NCBI RefSeq assembly: GCF_003269035.1 | Contig: NZ_QLTK01000002.1 | Location: 558,001-622,000, forward strand | DNA length: 64,000 nt | Direction: 5' to 3' | Source: Paraburkholderia bryophila | Lineage (GTDB): Bacteria; Pseudomonadota; Gammaproteobacteria; Burkholderiales; Burkholderiaceae | In this document: piece by piece, positions 18,704-26,782 of the stretch | Numbering within the stretch: the stretch's first letter is position 1 | Layout of the letters: every line of letters begins with the position of its first letter | Notes under the pieces: generated by a model | Told to the model about the DNA's origin: nothing | Databases searched by the model: none | Seen by the model: only the letters and a program-made list of their open reading frames with translations | Position numbers and translations under genes: made by a program

Positions 18704-19592
18704 CGCGTGGATGACGCTGAATTCCGCGGGCGGGCCGGACGATCCGGAGCCGGCCGCAGCCGCACGCGAGCCAGCCAGGCCCGCGCGTAGCACCAGAAAA
18801 TCTTCCAGTAAGAGCGCGCAGGGCGCCGAAGGCGAGCCGCACAAACCGGCGCGCCGCGCGCCGCGCACCTCCGCTTCCGACTACCGCATCTCGGAACAGC
18901 CCGCGTTCGTTTTACATAGCTATCCGTATAGCGAGACCAGTCTGATTATCGACGTGCTGTCGCGCGATCACGGCCGTCTCGCGCTGGTCGCGAAGGGCGC
19001 GAAGCGCCCGCACTCGGCGTTGCGCGGCGTCTTGCAGACGTTCCAGCCGCTCGCGTTGTCATGGTCCGGCAAATCCGAAGTGCGCACGCTCACCGGCGCC
19101 GAGTGGGTCGGCGGCATGTTGCCGTTGTGCGGCGACGCGCTGCTGTGCGGCTTCTACGTCAATGAACTGCTGGTCAAGTTCTGCGCGCGCGAAGACCCGC
19201 ATCCACACCTGTTCCATCACTACGTCGTCACGATGACGCGTCTTGCTCACGACGAACCGCCCGTGCAGGTACTGCGTTCGTTCGAGCGCGTGCTGCTGCG
19301 CGAAACCGGCTACGCGATGGCGCTCAATCGCACGGTCGCGCGTAAGGCGGTGGTGGCCGAAGGCCGCTATGTGTTCGATCCGGAACGCGGCGTGCGTGAA
19401 GCCTCCGACGATCTACCCGCGCAATGGCCGGTGGTTGCAGGGCAGACCTTGCTCGACATGGAGCAGGACGATTACCATCGTGCGCAGACCGTGGCGCAAA
19501 GCAAAACGCTGATGCGCTTTCTGCTCAACATTTACCTTGGCGGCACGCCGCTCGCGACGCGCCAGATCCTGATCGACTTGCAGAACTTATGA
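18690..19592 (+). CDS. recO: DNA repair protein RecO
   Basis: RecO loads RecA in the RecF pathway by displacing SSB. The OB-fold region starts at about residue 65 ([43 protein letters not shown]), then a helical domain follows. The 64 residues before it are Ala/Pro/Arg/Lys-rich and unlike E. coli RecO. The upstream ATG at 18690 overlaps the era stop by 14 bp; ATG 18711 is an alternative that removes seven residues. The stop codon overlaps the pdxJ ATG. Confidence 0.93.
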   Translation: MGTNDAWMTLNSAGGPDDPEPAAAAREPARPARSTRKSSSKSAQGAEGEPHKPARRAPRTSASDYRISEQPAFVLHSYPYSETSLIIDVLSRDHGRLALVAKGAKRPHSALRGVLQTFQPLALSWSGKSEVRTLTGAEWVGGMLPLCGDALLCGFYVNELLVKFCAREDPHPHLFHHYVVTMTRLAHDEPPVQVLRSFERVLLRETGYAMALNRTVARKAVVAEGRYVFDPERGVREASDDLPAQWPVVAGQTLLDMEQDDYHRAQTVAQSKTLMRFLLNIYLGGTPLATRQILIDLQNL

Positions 19593-20353
19593 GCTTCTTT
19601 CTTACGTCGCCGAACGTCATCGACCTGGGCGTGAATATCGATCACGTCGCCACGCTGCGCAACGCGCGCGGCACATCCTATCCCGATCCGATCCGTGCCG
19701 CGCTGATGGCCGAAGAGGCGGGCGCCGACGTCATCACACTGCATCTGCGTGAAGACCGCCGCCATATCGTCGACGCCGATGTGCGCAAGCTCCGTCCGCT
19801 GCTGAAAACGCGTATGAATCTGGAGTGCGCGGTGACCCAGGAGATGCTCGACATCGCCTGTGAAGTGCAGCCGCACGACACCTGCCTCGTGCCCGAGAAG
19901 CGTCAGGAACTGACCACGGAAGGCGGCCTCGATGTCGCAGGCCAGTTCGAAGCGGTGCGGGCCGCATGCAGGCAGCTCGCGGCAGCGAACTCGCGCGTGT
20001 CGCTCTTCATCGACCCCGACGAAACGCAGATTCGCGCCGCGCACGAAGCCGGCGCGCCGGTGATCGAACTGCACACCGGCCGTTACGCGGAGGCGCACGA
20101 TCCCGCCGAACAGCAGCGCGAATTCGAGCGCGTGGTTCGCGCGGTGGAATTCGGCGCGACGCTCGGCATCAAGGTGAATGCCGGCCACGGCCTGCACTAC
20201 ACGAACGTGCAGCAGATCGCGGCGATCGAAGGCATCGACGAACTGAATATTGGCCACTCGATCGTGGCGCATGCCATCTTCGCCGGCTGGGACAACGCGG
20301 TGCGCGAGATGAAGGCAATCATGGTCGCCGCGCGTCTCGGCGCGCGCGCGTAG
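19589..20353 (+). CDS. pdxJ: Pyridoxine 5'-phosphate synthase
   Basis: PdxJ joins 1-deoxyxylulose 5-phosphate and 3-amino-2-oxopropyl phosphate to make pyridoxine phosphate. The 254-residue protein has [39 protein letters not shown] and [11 protein letters not shown], all hallmarks of the TIM-barrel enzyme. ATG 19589 overlaps the recO stop (ATGA), so the gene is translationally coupled to recO; a longer upstream frame is not needed. Confidence 0.97.
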   Translation: MSFFLTSPNVIDLGVNIDHVATLRNARGTSYPDPIRAALMAEEAGADVITLHLREDRRHIVDADVRKLRPLLKTRMNLECAVTQEMLDIACEVQPHDTCLVPEKRQELTTEGGLDVAGQFEAVRAACRQLAAANSRVSLFIDPDETQIRAAHEAGAPVIELHTGRYAEAHDPAEQQREFERVVRAVEFGATLGIKVNAGHGLHYTNVQQIAAIEGIDELNIGHSIVAHAIFAGWDNAVREMKAIMVAARLGARA

Positions 20354-20381
20354 TGCGGCGAATTCGGCGACGGCACCGCAC

Positions 20382-20930
20382 ATGACGATCTACGGCATCG
20401 GCACGGATATCGTTCAGGTCAGCCGCGTGGCCGCGGTCATGACGCGCACCAACGGCCGCTTTGCGGAGAAGGTGCTCGGGCCGGACGAGCTGCGCGTTTA
20501 TCACGCGCGTCAGGCCCGGTCGGCGGCGCGTGGCCTCGCGTTTCTCGCCACGCGGTTCTCGGCGAAAGAAGCGTTCTCGAAAGCGATCGGGCTGGGCATG
20601 CGCTGGCCGATGACATGGCGGGCGCTGCAAACACTCAATAAACCGAGCGGCGAGCCGATGGTGGTCGCCTCCGGCGAACTGGCCGAATGGCTCGACGCGC
20701 GCGGCATCACGGCGCGCGTGACGATCAGCGACGAACGGGACTACGCGGTGTCGTTCGTGATCGCGGAAACGGGGCAGGAGAGCGGGGCGCCGCAAGCGGC
20801 CACGCAAGCGCAGGCGGCCGTTCAAACGCAAACGCAAGCGCAGCCGCAGCCGCAACAGCCCGCTCAAAACCAACCGCTTTCATCGGCCTCAACGCCGGAC
20901 GTTCCACCCGCTCCCGCCACCGACGAATAA
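20382..20930 (+). CDS. acpS: Holo-ACP synthase with Gln-rich tail
   Basis: AcpS transfers 4'-phosphopantetheine from CoA to ACP. The 130-residue core has [12 protein letters not shown] with the Mg-binding Asp, [16 protein letters not shown] with the catalytic Glu, and the final strand YAVSFVIAE. The typical enzyme ends here (about 126 residues), but this reading frame goes on for about 52 residues of Gln/Ala/Pro-rich sequence. It follows pdxJ by 28 bp, the conserved pdxJ-acpS pairing, and its substrate acpP is in this window. Confidence 0.93.
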   Translation: MTIYGIGTDIVQVSRVAAVMTRTNGRFAEKVLGPDELRVYHARQARSAARGLAFLATRFSAKEAFSKAIGLGMRWPMTWRALQTLNKPSGEPMVVASGELAEWLDARGITARVTISDERDYAVSFVIAETGQESGAPQAATQAQAAVQTQTQAQPQPQQPAQNQPLSSASTPDVPPAPATDE

Positions 20931-21000
20931 AAAATACCCTGAACGCGGCCTCTGCTGGCCGCGTCTTTCTTTGTCTCAAGCTTTTTTCTAGCGGAATTCG

Positions 21001-22038
21001 ATGAAAACCACTTCTGGACCGGTGATGCTCGACGTGGTCGGCAAAACGCTGAACGACGACGACCGGCGCCGCCTTGCCCATCCGATGACCGGCGGCGTGA
21101 TCCTGTTCGCGCGCCACTACGAAAGCCGCGCGCAACTGATCGCGCTGACCGCCGCGATCCGCGACGTGAACCCGGATCTGCTGATCGCTGTCGACCACGA
21201 AGGCGGCCGCGTCCAGCGCTTTCGGACCGACGGCTTCACCGTGTTGCCGTCGATGGGCAAGCTCGGCACCTTGTGGGACAGCGACGTGCTGCATGCCACC
21301 AAGGTCACGACCGCGGTCGGCTATATCCTCGCGGCGGAGCTGCGCGCGTGTGACATCGACATGAGCTTCACGCCGGTGCTCGATCTGAACTACGGGCAGT
21401 CGCAGGTAATCGGCGACCGCTCGTTTCATCGCGACCCGCGCGTGGTGACGCTGCTGGCCAAGAGCCTCAACCACGGCCTCGCGCTTGCCGGCATGAGCAA
21501 TTGCGGCAAGCATTTTCCCGGACACGGTTTCGCGCAAGCGGATTCGCACGTCGCGATGCCGGTCGACGACCGTTCGCTCGAGGACATCCTGCGCGACGAC
21601 GTGGCACCGTACGACTGGCTCGATTTGTCGCTGGGATCGGTGCTGCCCGCCCACGTGGTGTATCCGCAGGTCGATTCGAAGCCGGCGGGTTTTTCTCGCG
21701 TGTGGTTGCAGGACATTCTGCGCAACAAGCTGCGCTTCGAGGGCGCGGTTTTCAGCGACGACCTGTCGATGGAAGCCGCACGCCAGGGCGGCACGCTGAC
21801 CGAAGGTGCGACGGCCGCGTTGCAGGCCGGTTGCGACATGGTGCTGATCTGCAATCAGCCGGATGAAGCGGAGAAGGTGCTGGACGCGCTGCGCTTCACG
21901 CCGTCGAAGGAATCGCAGCAGCGCCTGAAGCGCATGCGGCCGCGCGGCAAGGCGCTGAAGTGGAGCAAGCTGGTCGCCGAGCCGCAGTATCTGCAAGCGC
22001 AGGCGTTGTTGCGCAGTGCGTTTGCCGGATCGGCCTGA
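21001..22038 (+). CDS. nagZ: Beta-N-acetylhexosaminidase NagZ
   Basis: The 345-residue cytoplasmic GH3 glycosidase removes GlcNAc from anhydro-muropeptides during cell-wall recycling. It shows the substrate loop CGKHFPGHGFAQADSH with the flexible catalytic His, and the nucleophile Asp in FSDDLSMEAA. The N-terminal GPVMLDVVGKTLNDDD is typical. The gene ends the rightward series; a bidirectional terminator follows and separates it from the convergent response regulator. Confidence 0.96.
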   Translation: MKTTSGPVMLDVVGKTLNDDDRRRLAHPMTGGVILFARHYESRAQLIALTAAIRDVNPDLLIAVDHEGGRVQRFRTDGFTVLPSMGKLGTLWDSDVLHATKVTTAVGYILAAELRACDIDMSFTPVLDLNYGQSQVIGDRSFHRDPRVVTLLAKSLNHGLALAGMSNCGKHFPGHGFAQADSHVAMPVDDRSLEDILRDDVAPYDWLDLSLGSVLPAHVVYPQVDSKPAGFSRVWLQDILRNKLRFEGAVFSDDLSMEAARQGGTLTEGATAALQAGCDMVLICNQPDEAEKVLDALRFTPSKESQQRLKRMRPRGKALKWSKLVAEPQYLQAQALLRSAFAGSA

Positions 22039-22089
22039 GGTGGGTTCGCGCGGAGCTTCGCCTGTCTGAGCATGAGCGGCGAGACAAAG

Positions 22090-22126
22090 AAAAACGGCGC
22101 CTTCAAATTTGAAGGCGCCGTTTTTT
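22090..22126. terminator. Bidirectional terminator after nagZ
   Basis: A near-perfect palindrome, AAACGGCGCCTTC with GAAGGCGCCGTTT, has A and T tracts on its flanks (22090-22126). It can end both nagZ and the convergent regulator. Confidence 0.85.
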
Positions 22127-22223
22127 ATGATCCTTGATGGACCGCAATGCTTAATAAGCAATGCGGAGCAATGCGCAACGTACGAAAGGTAACCACCGCC
22201 TCGCGCGTCACACAAAACCAACC

Positions 22224-23606
22224 TCAATTCAACCGCATCCGCTGCAATTTGTTATACAGCGTTTTCGGACTGATGCCCAGCAGCGATGCCGCGCGGTGCC
22301 GGGTTCCGCCGACCGCGTCGAGCGTGGCGCGAATCAGCATTTCCTCGACGTCCGCAAGCGGAGTGCCGACCGTTACCTGGACACGGCTACCGTTCAGATC
22401 GCGGCCGTTGGCCGAGCCGGCTTCGTCGGCGCGCAGCGATTCCACTACGTCGCCCGACGCGTGATACGCGCGCCGCGCCCGTTCCTGCAACTCACGCACA
22501 TTGCCCGGCCATTCGTACGCGAGACACTCGCGGATGAAGTTTGGCCCAACCTGCTTGGCGGCTTCCGCCGTGCCGCGCGCGGCCGCTTCATGGTTCAGTT
22601 CGTCGACGATTGCCTGCGCGATCAGCGCCGGGTCTTCGCCGCGCTCGCGCAACGGCGGCAGGGTGATGGCCGCGGCCTCAAGACGCAGGGCGAGCTCTTC
22701 GTTCAGGCTGCCGTCGGCCACGGCCGCGCGCGGCGCTTTGCGCGTCGAGGCGATCAGCCGGAAATCCGTCACCACCTGATGCGTGCCGCCGACCCGCATG
22801 AAGGTCTGCGAGTCGAGCGCGCGCAGCAGCGCTTCCTGCTGGGCGCGCGGCAATTCGGCAATTTCGTCGATGAACAGCGTGCCGCCGCTCGCCTGTTCGA
22901 ACAGGCCCGGCTCGCGCTGCTCGGCGCCATTGAATGCGCCGCGCTCATGACCGAACAACACGCTATCCAACGAACGATGCGTCGCCGCGCTGGCTGCGGT
23001 GCGGCAATTGAACGTGATAAACGGGCCTTTCCGGCGGCGGCTCATGTCGTGCATCGTGCGCGCCGCGACCTGCTTGCCGGTGCCGGCTTCGCCGGAAATC
23101 AGCACGGCCGCTTCGGTCGGGGCGATATGTTCGATCGTGTCGTACACGTGCTGGATCGCGCCGCTGCGACCGAGCATCGCGCCGAAGCGGCCGAGCTGCC
23201 GCAGCGAGGCGCGCAGTGTCTGAACCTCTTCGGTCAGTTCGTACGGCCGCGGTATCCGCGCCAGCAGGCTGCGCAAGCGCGGAATGTTGACCGGCTTGAG
23301 CAGATAGTCCCAGATGCCGTGCCGCAGGCCTTCAATCGCGCTTTCCACTGTCGCATTGCCGGTCATCACGATCACGGGCAAGGCGCCGCCGGGCGGATGC
23401 GCGGGCAGATGCTGCAACACGTCGAGCCCGCTGCCGTCCGGCAGATTCAAGTCGACCAGCACGACGTCGGGAATGAAGCGTGTCAGCGCCGCCCGCGCCT
23501 CGGCGATGGTGGTCGCGGTGTCGACGGAAAAGCCGTCGGCCGCGAGGATGGCGGACAGGCCTGACAGGCTATTGGGGTCGTCTTCAACAATCAGGGCGTG
23601 TGGCAT
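22224..23606 (-). CDS. NtrC-family sigma-54-dependent response regulator with GAFNGA loop
   Basis: The 460-residue regulator has a receiver domain (phospho-acceptor Asp52 in LVDLNLPDGSG; conserved Thr in VMTGNAT, Lys in LLKPVN), an AAA+ domain (Walker A GEAGTGKQ at 172-179, Walker B GGTLFIDEI at 241-249, YEWPGNVREL) and a Fis-type helix-turn-helix (RHRAASLLGISPKTLYNKLQ). The sigma-54 contact loop reads GAFNGA (residues 223-228) where GAFTGA is the rule. ATG 23606 fits the receiver start; the longer frame to 23645 runs into an inverted repeat. No histidine kinase is adjacent. It lies 243 bp downstream of the CsbD gene on the same strand. Confidence 0.93.
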   Translation of the reverse strand: MPHALIVEDDPNSLSGLSAILAADGFSVDTATTIAEARAALTRFIPDVVLVDLNLPDGSGLDVLQHLPAHPPGGALPVIVMTGNATVESAIEGLRHGIWDYLLKPVNIPRLRSLLARIPRPYELTEEVQTLRASLRQLGRFGAMLGRSGAIQHVYDTIEHIAPTEAAVLISGEAGTGKQVAARTMHDMSRRRKGPFITFNCRTAASAATHRSLDSVLFGHERGAFNGAEQREPGLFEQASGGTLFIDEIAELPRAQQEALLRALDSQTFMRVGGTHQVVTDFRLIASTRKAPRAAVADGSLNEELALRLEAAAITLPPLRERGEDPALIAQAIVDELNHEAAARGTAEAAKQVGPNFIRECLAYEWPGNVRELQERARRAYHASGDVVESLRADEAGSANGRDLNGSRVQVTVGTPLADVEEMLIRATLDAVGGTRHRAASLLGISPKTLYNKLQRMRLN

Positions 23607-23640
23607 GGCGAGCGCAATTTTTAAATGGATGGAATACCGA

Positions 23641-23670
23641 TGCATCGCGCCGGGATACGGGCGCGATGCA
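23641..23670. repeat. 11-bp inverted repeat upstream of the response regulator
   Basis: TGCATCGCGCC (23641-23651) and GGCGCGATGCA (23660-23670) are perfectly complementary with an 8-bp spacer. The element sits 35 bp upstream of the regulator ATG, so it could be an autoregulatory operator or a leader hairpin; there is no T-run. Confidence 0.45.
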
Positions 23671-23849
23671 TGGGCGCGATAGCTGGCCGTCGTGAACGCG
23701 GTGCCCGGCAGTCAGAGCACCGGGCTAGTGGGGCGGCGATTCGGCTCACGTAGTCTTGTCCTTGGTTTGATCCGGATGGGTCTGCTTCGACGCTGAAGCT
23801 CGCGCTGAAGCGCGTCAACAGGCCGCCTGTACTTCCTTCACTCGGCCTG

Positions 23850-24056
23850 TCAAAAATGCCGATTACTGTCGAAGAAGCGACGCACTTCCAATTCCGCCTG
23901 TTCACGCGTCTTGCCGTAACGCTCCTGAATCAGACCGGCAAGTTTGTCGGCACGGCCTTCGGCCTTGGTCAATTCGTCGTCCGTCAATTCGCCCCATGCG
24001 GTCTTGGCCTTGCCCAGCATCTGCTTCCACTTGCCTTCAGCGATGTCGTTATTCAT
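23850..24056 (-). CDS. CsbD-family stress protein
   Basis: A 68-residue highly charged protein with the CsbD pattern: NNDIAEGKWKQMLGKAKTAWGEL, then DDELTKAEGRADKLAGLIQERYGKTREQAE. CsbD is a general stress protein under sigma-B in Bacillus, of unknown molecular role, and proteobacterial members (YjbJ) are abundant in stressed cells. GGAG lies 7 nt upstream of the ATG. A sigma-54 promoter (24111-24127) lies upstream. An 8-bp stem with a 17-nt loop (23818-23850) follows the stop. Confidence 0.9.
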   Translation of the reverse strand: MNNDIAEGKWKQMLGKAKTAWGELTDDELTKAEGRADKLAGLIQERYGKTREQAELEVRRFFDSNRHF

Positions 24057-24422
24057 GTCGCATCTCCGGAGTTGAAGAAAATAAAGCCGTACTGGCCTTA
24101 CTCGGAAATAAGCAGGGACTGTGCCAAGGGCGTTATATCAATCGTATCAATGATTTGTCAGATGCAAGGTGGGTCAATTCGCGTGATGGCCAGGCAAATT
24201 TAGACAGGCCGCCGGTAAAGTTTTCCTAACCATACACGGCGACGCAAAAAAGAAAAAGTGCCTAATTTCGGCGGCCATGGCAGCGCTATTTTTTCCATGC
24301 GGCGGGTGATCGCGAATGATCCCAAAAGGCATGCGCGCGACTGAGTGGTTCTCCGCAGCAAATGGTGCGCGCACCGGTATGCGCCGCCTTCGATTTATCC
24401 GTCACTCACCGAAGGAGCAGTC
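24057..24422. other. Divergent spacer between the CsbD gene and the SGNH hydrolase gene
   Basis: This 366-bp gap is AT-richer than its neighbours. It holds the sigma-54 promoter (24111-24127) for the leftward gene. About 80-150 bp further up are widely spaced GGCCGCCG (24207-24214) and CGGCGGCC (24269-24276) arms, which might be activator sites but are weak evidence. No RNA gene or further coding region is visible. Confidence 0.5.
24111..24127 (-). promoter_or_regulatory. Sigma-54 promoter of the CsbD-family gene
   Basis: On the minus strand the sequence TTGGCACAGTCCCTGCT matches the sigma-54 consensus (YTGGCACG-N4-TTGCW), with GG (24125-24124) and GC (24113-24112) separated by exactly 10 bp. 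The predicted start point near 24100 leaves a leader of about 44 nt before the ATG at 24056. Confidence 0.75.
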
Positions 24423-25790
24423 ATGATTTGCCAACGTGTTGCGTCGCTGGCCACCCGGATCACCCATACGGCGGCGTGTGCCGCGCTGCCGTTTGCAGCG
24501 GCCGGCGCAAGCGTAGCGGCCGAGCCGGCGCCTTTCTCCAAACCCACCGGCGACATGACGCTATCGCCGTCGGGCCCGTTCGCCGCGCCGGTCTTGCGCT
24601 CGCCTACCGCGCCGGCCGAATCCCCGCCGACCATGGCGACGGTGGGCCGGGGCAACGACACCTACACCTATCTGCGCTGCTGGTATCGCATCAGCGCGGA
24701 CCCGCTCAAGCCCGAGGCGACCTATGAATGGGCGCTCGACCCAAACGACGGCGACTGGTATCGGCTGGCCGGCTTCTGGCGAGCGGACGGCGTGCTGCAA
24801 TGGCGGAACATGTTCTACAGCGCAACGACGCAAGACACGCTCGACGACGTATGCCGCGCCACGCTGAACACACGCGGCATCCGGGCCGACGTCACGCAGG
24901 CGGTGGCGGCCAACAACACGTTGTCTTTCAATTTCACGATCTGGAGCATCGATGCCGCGCAGCAGGAGGCGCGCATCAACAAGCTGATCGTCTTCGGCGA
25001 CAGCCTGTCCGACTCGCAAAAGATCTTCAATGCGAGTCAGTGGACGCTGCCGAATCGGACGAGCTGGCATGCGGGGCGTTTCAGCAACGGACCCATCTGG
25101 TCCGAGTATCTGGCCAATGCACTGCAATTACCGATGTATACCTGGGCGATCGGCGGCGCGGCGACCGATCAGCACCTGGTCTTGCCTGGCCTCGTGCAGC
25201 AGGTGGAATCGTGGCGCGACTACATGAAGTTCGCGCCGGACTATCGACCGGGTAACACATTGTTCGCGGTGCTCGCCGGGGGCAACGATCTGGTCAGTTA
25301 CGACCGCACGCCCGAGCAGGCGGCAAGTGCCATGCGCGACAGCCTGGAGCGGCTCGCTACCGCGGATGCGACGCGTATTCTGCTCGTCACGCTTCCCGAC
25401 GTGTCGCGCGCGCCGATCGTCGCGGCACGAGGCGACGCCGCGCGGGTGGCCGTTCAGGTGAGGGACTACAACCGCATGCTCGTCGATATGGCGGCGGCGT
25501 TGCGCGTCCGCTACGGCGCGACCCTTCAGCTCGAACTATTCGACGCAAATGCGATGTTCGACGATTTGCTGCGTCATCCCGCGCAATACGGTCTCGACGA
25601 TACGACGCATTCGTGCCTCGATATTCCGAATCCGTCCGCACTCACTTACCTGAGCGCGCAGATCCCACGCGCAAGCTGCGACGACCCGGCGCGCTTCCTG
25701 TTCTGGGACGCGCTGCACCCGACGACCACGACGCACGCGCTTCTCGCGGAACGCATCGCATCGTTCGTGCGGGAGCGATTTGGAAGCTGA
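24423..25790 (+). CDS. Secreted SGNH/GDSL hydrolase resembling thermolabile hemolysin
   Basis: The 455-residue protein has a signal peptide (cleavage near SVAAEPA, residue 33), then an N-terminal domain (residues about 77-180: YTYLRCWYRIS, WRNMFYSATTQDTLDDVC, NFTIWSID) like that of Vibrio thermolabile/lecithin-dependent hemolysin. The SGNH domain starts at LIVFGDSLSDSQ (nucleophile Ser194), with GRFSNGPIWSEYL, LAGGNDL and the Asp-His pair in FWDALHPTTTTH. Vibrio relatives are phospholipase A2/lysophospholipases; the same activity is inferred. A GAAGGAGC ribosome binding site fixes the ATG. The Cys pair at 86 and 144 may form a disulfide. Confidence 0.87.
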   Translation: MICQRVASLATRITHTAACAALPFAAAGASVAAEPAPFSKPTGDMTLSPSGPFAAPVLRSPTAPAESPPTMATVGRGNDTYTYLRCWYRISADPLKPEATYEWALDPNDGDWYRLAGFWRADGVLQWRNMFYSATTQDTLDDVCRATLNTRGIRADVTQAVAANNTLSFNFTIWSIDAAQQEARINKLIVFGDSLSDSQKIFNASQWTLPNRTSWHAGRFSNGPIWSEYLANALQLPMYTWAIGGAATDQHLVLPGLVQQVESWRDYMKFAPDYRPGNTLFAVLAGGNDLVSYDRTPEQAASAMRDSLERLATADATRILLVTLPDVSRAPIVAARGDAARVAVQVRDYNRMLVDMAAALRVRYGATLQLELFDANAMFDDLLRHPAQYGLDDTTHSCLDIPNPSALTYLSAQIPRASCDDPARFLFWDALHPTTTTHALLAERIASFVRERFGS

Positions 25791-25812
25791 TCGCGTCAAA
25801 TCGCGGCACGAT

Positions 25813-25851
25813 AAAAAACGACCCGATCGCTTGCGCGACCGGGTCGTTTTT
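25813..25851. terminator. Bidirectional terminator between the hydrolase gene and efp
   Basis: ACGACCCG (25818-25825) pairs with CGGGTCGT (25840-25847), with A6 before and T5 after. It is placed to end both convergent genes. Confidence 0.85.
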
Positions 25852-25910
25852 ATGCCATTTGCTCCACCACGCCGGCAGGGCACCGGCGCGAGAATCAGAA
25901 GGGCGGGCGC

Positions 25911-26468
25911 TTACGCGCGGCTGCGGTACTCGTTCGTGCGCGTGTCGATTTCGATCTTGTCGCCGATGTTGCAGAACAGCGGCACTTGCAGTTCGAAACC
26001 CGTGGTCAGCTTGGCGTTCTTCAACACCTTGCCCGACGACGTATCGCCCTTGACAGCCGGTTCCGTGTAGATGATTTCGCGGATGAGCGTGGTCGGCAGA
26101 TCGACCGAAATCGCCTTCTCGTTGTAGAACACGACTTCGCAAGCCATGCCGTCTTCGAGGTAATGGAGGGCGTCGCCCATCATTTCGCCTTCGACTTCGA
26201 ACTGGTTGTAGTCGGCGTCCATGAACACGTACATCGGGTCAGCGAAGTACGAGTAGGTGACTTCCTTGCGTTCCAGCACGACGACGTCGAACTTGTCGTC
26301 GGCCTTGTACACGCTTTCCATGCCTGCGTTGGTCAGCAGGTTCTTGAACTTCATCTTGACGACGGCGGAGTTGCGGCCCGATTTGTTGTATTCGGCCTTT
26401 TGCACGACCATTGCGTCAGTGCCGATCATCACGACGTTGCCGGTGCGGAGTTCCTGTGCGGTCTTCAT
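25911..26468 (-). CDS. efp: Elongation factor P (Arg32 type)
   Basis: EF-P relieves ribosome stalling at polyproline. The 185-residue protein has the three-domain layout, and the loop entering the peptidyl-transferase centre reads [13 protein letters not shown] with Arg32 at the modification site. Arg32 EF-Ps are rhamnosylated by EarP, and the earP gene is the next gene upstream on this strand; lysine-type EF-Ps use EpmA/EpmB. AGGA precedes the ATG. The C-terminal RTNEYRSRA is typical. Confidence 0.97.
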   Translation of the reverse strand: MKTAQELRTGNVVMIGTDAMVVQKAEYNKSGRNSAVVKMKFKNLLTNAGMESVYKADDKFDVVVLERKEVTYSYFADPMYVFMDADYNQFEVEGEMMGDALHYLEDGMACEVVFYNEKAISVDLPTTLIREIIYTEPAVKGDTSSGKVLKNAKLTTGFELQVPLFCNIGDKIEIDTRTNEYRSRA

Positions 26469-26782
26469 AAAACTGTCCTGTACGAAATGAGTAGCTTCAA
26501 CTGGTGCTCAACGGCATACGACGCAAGCGGCTTCGGCGCTTCGCTCACTGCGTGCCGCACCGCATGCGAGCGGCACGGCGGGAAGCGAGTGCTTGAAGCG
26601 TGGCCAGTATGCCGCGAGGATTCGCGGGAGGCTGCATGATCTGCCGCCTCGATAGGCTTGTGTCCGCTTGCGTTCGTTACCTTGCTTTTACCCTGTGCGG
26701 GCGTGTACACGAGTGGCGCCGATTCGCAGCTGACTTGCCTGCGATCGGACCGCGCTTGCGTCGTCGGCCGTTGGATAACCGC
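26469..26782. other. earP-efp spacer
   Basis: The 314-bp gap between earP and efp on the minus strand has ordinary base composition. Short open frames cross it on both strands, but none has a ribosome binding site or recognisable sequence. It should contain the efp promoter, which I cannot locate with confidence. Confidence 0.4.

Noticed and set aside
24271..24290. TGGCAGCGC element on the plus strand as a second sigma-54 promoter for the hydrolase gene
   Set aside because: The GG is followed after 10 bp by TT, not GC, so the required spacing is not met.
26465..26710. An 81-codon minus-strand frame between earP and efp
   Set aside because: It starts without a Shine-Dalgarno, is Ser/His/Arg-rich and runs past the efp start; nothing supports translation.
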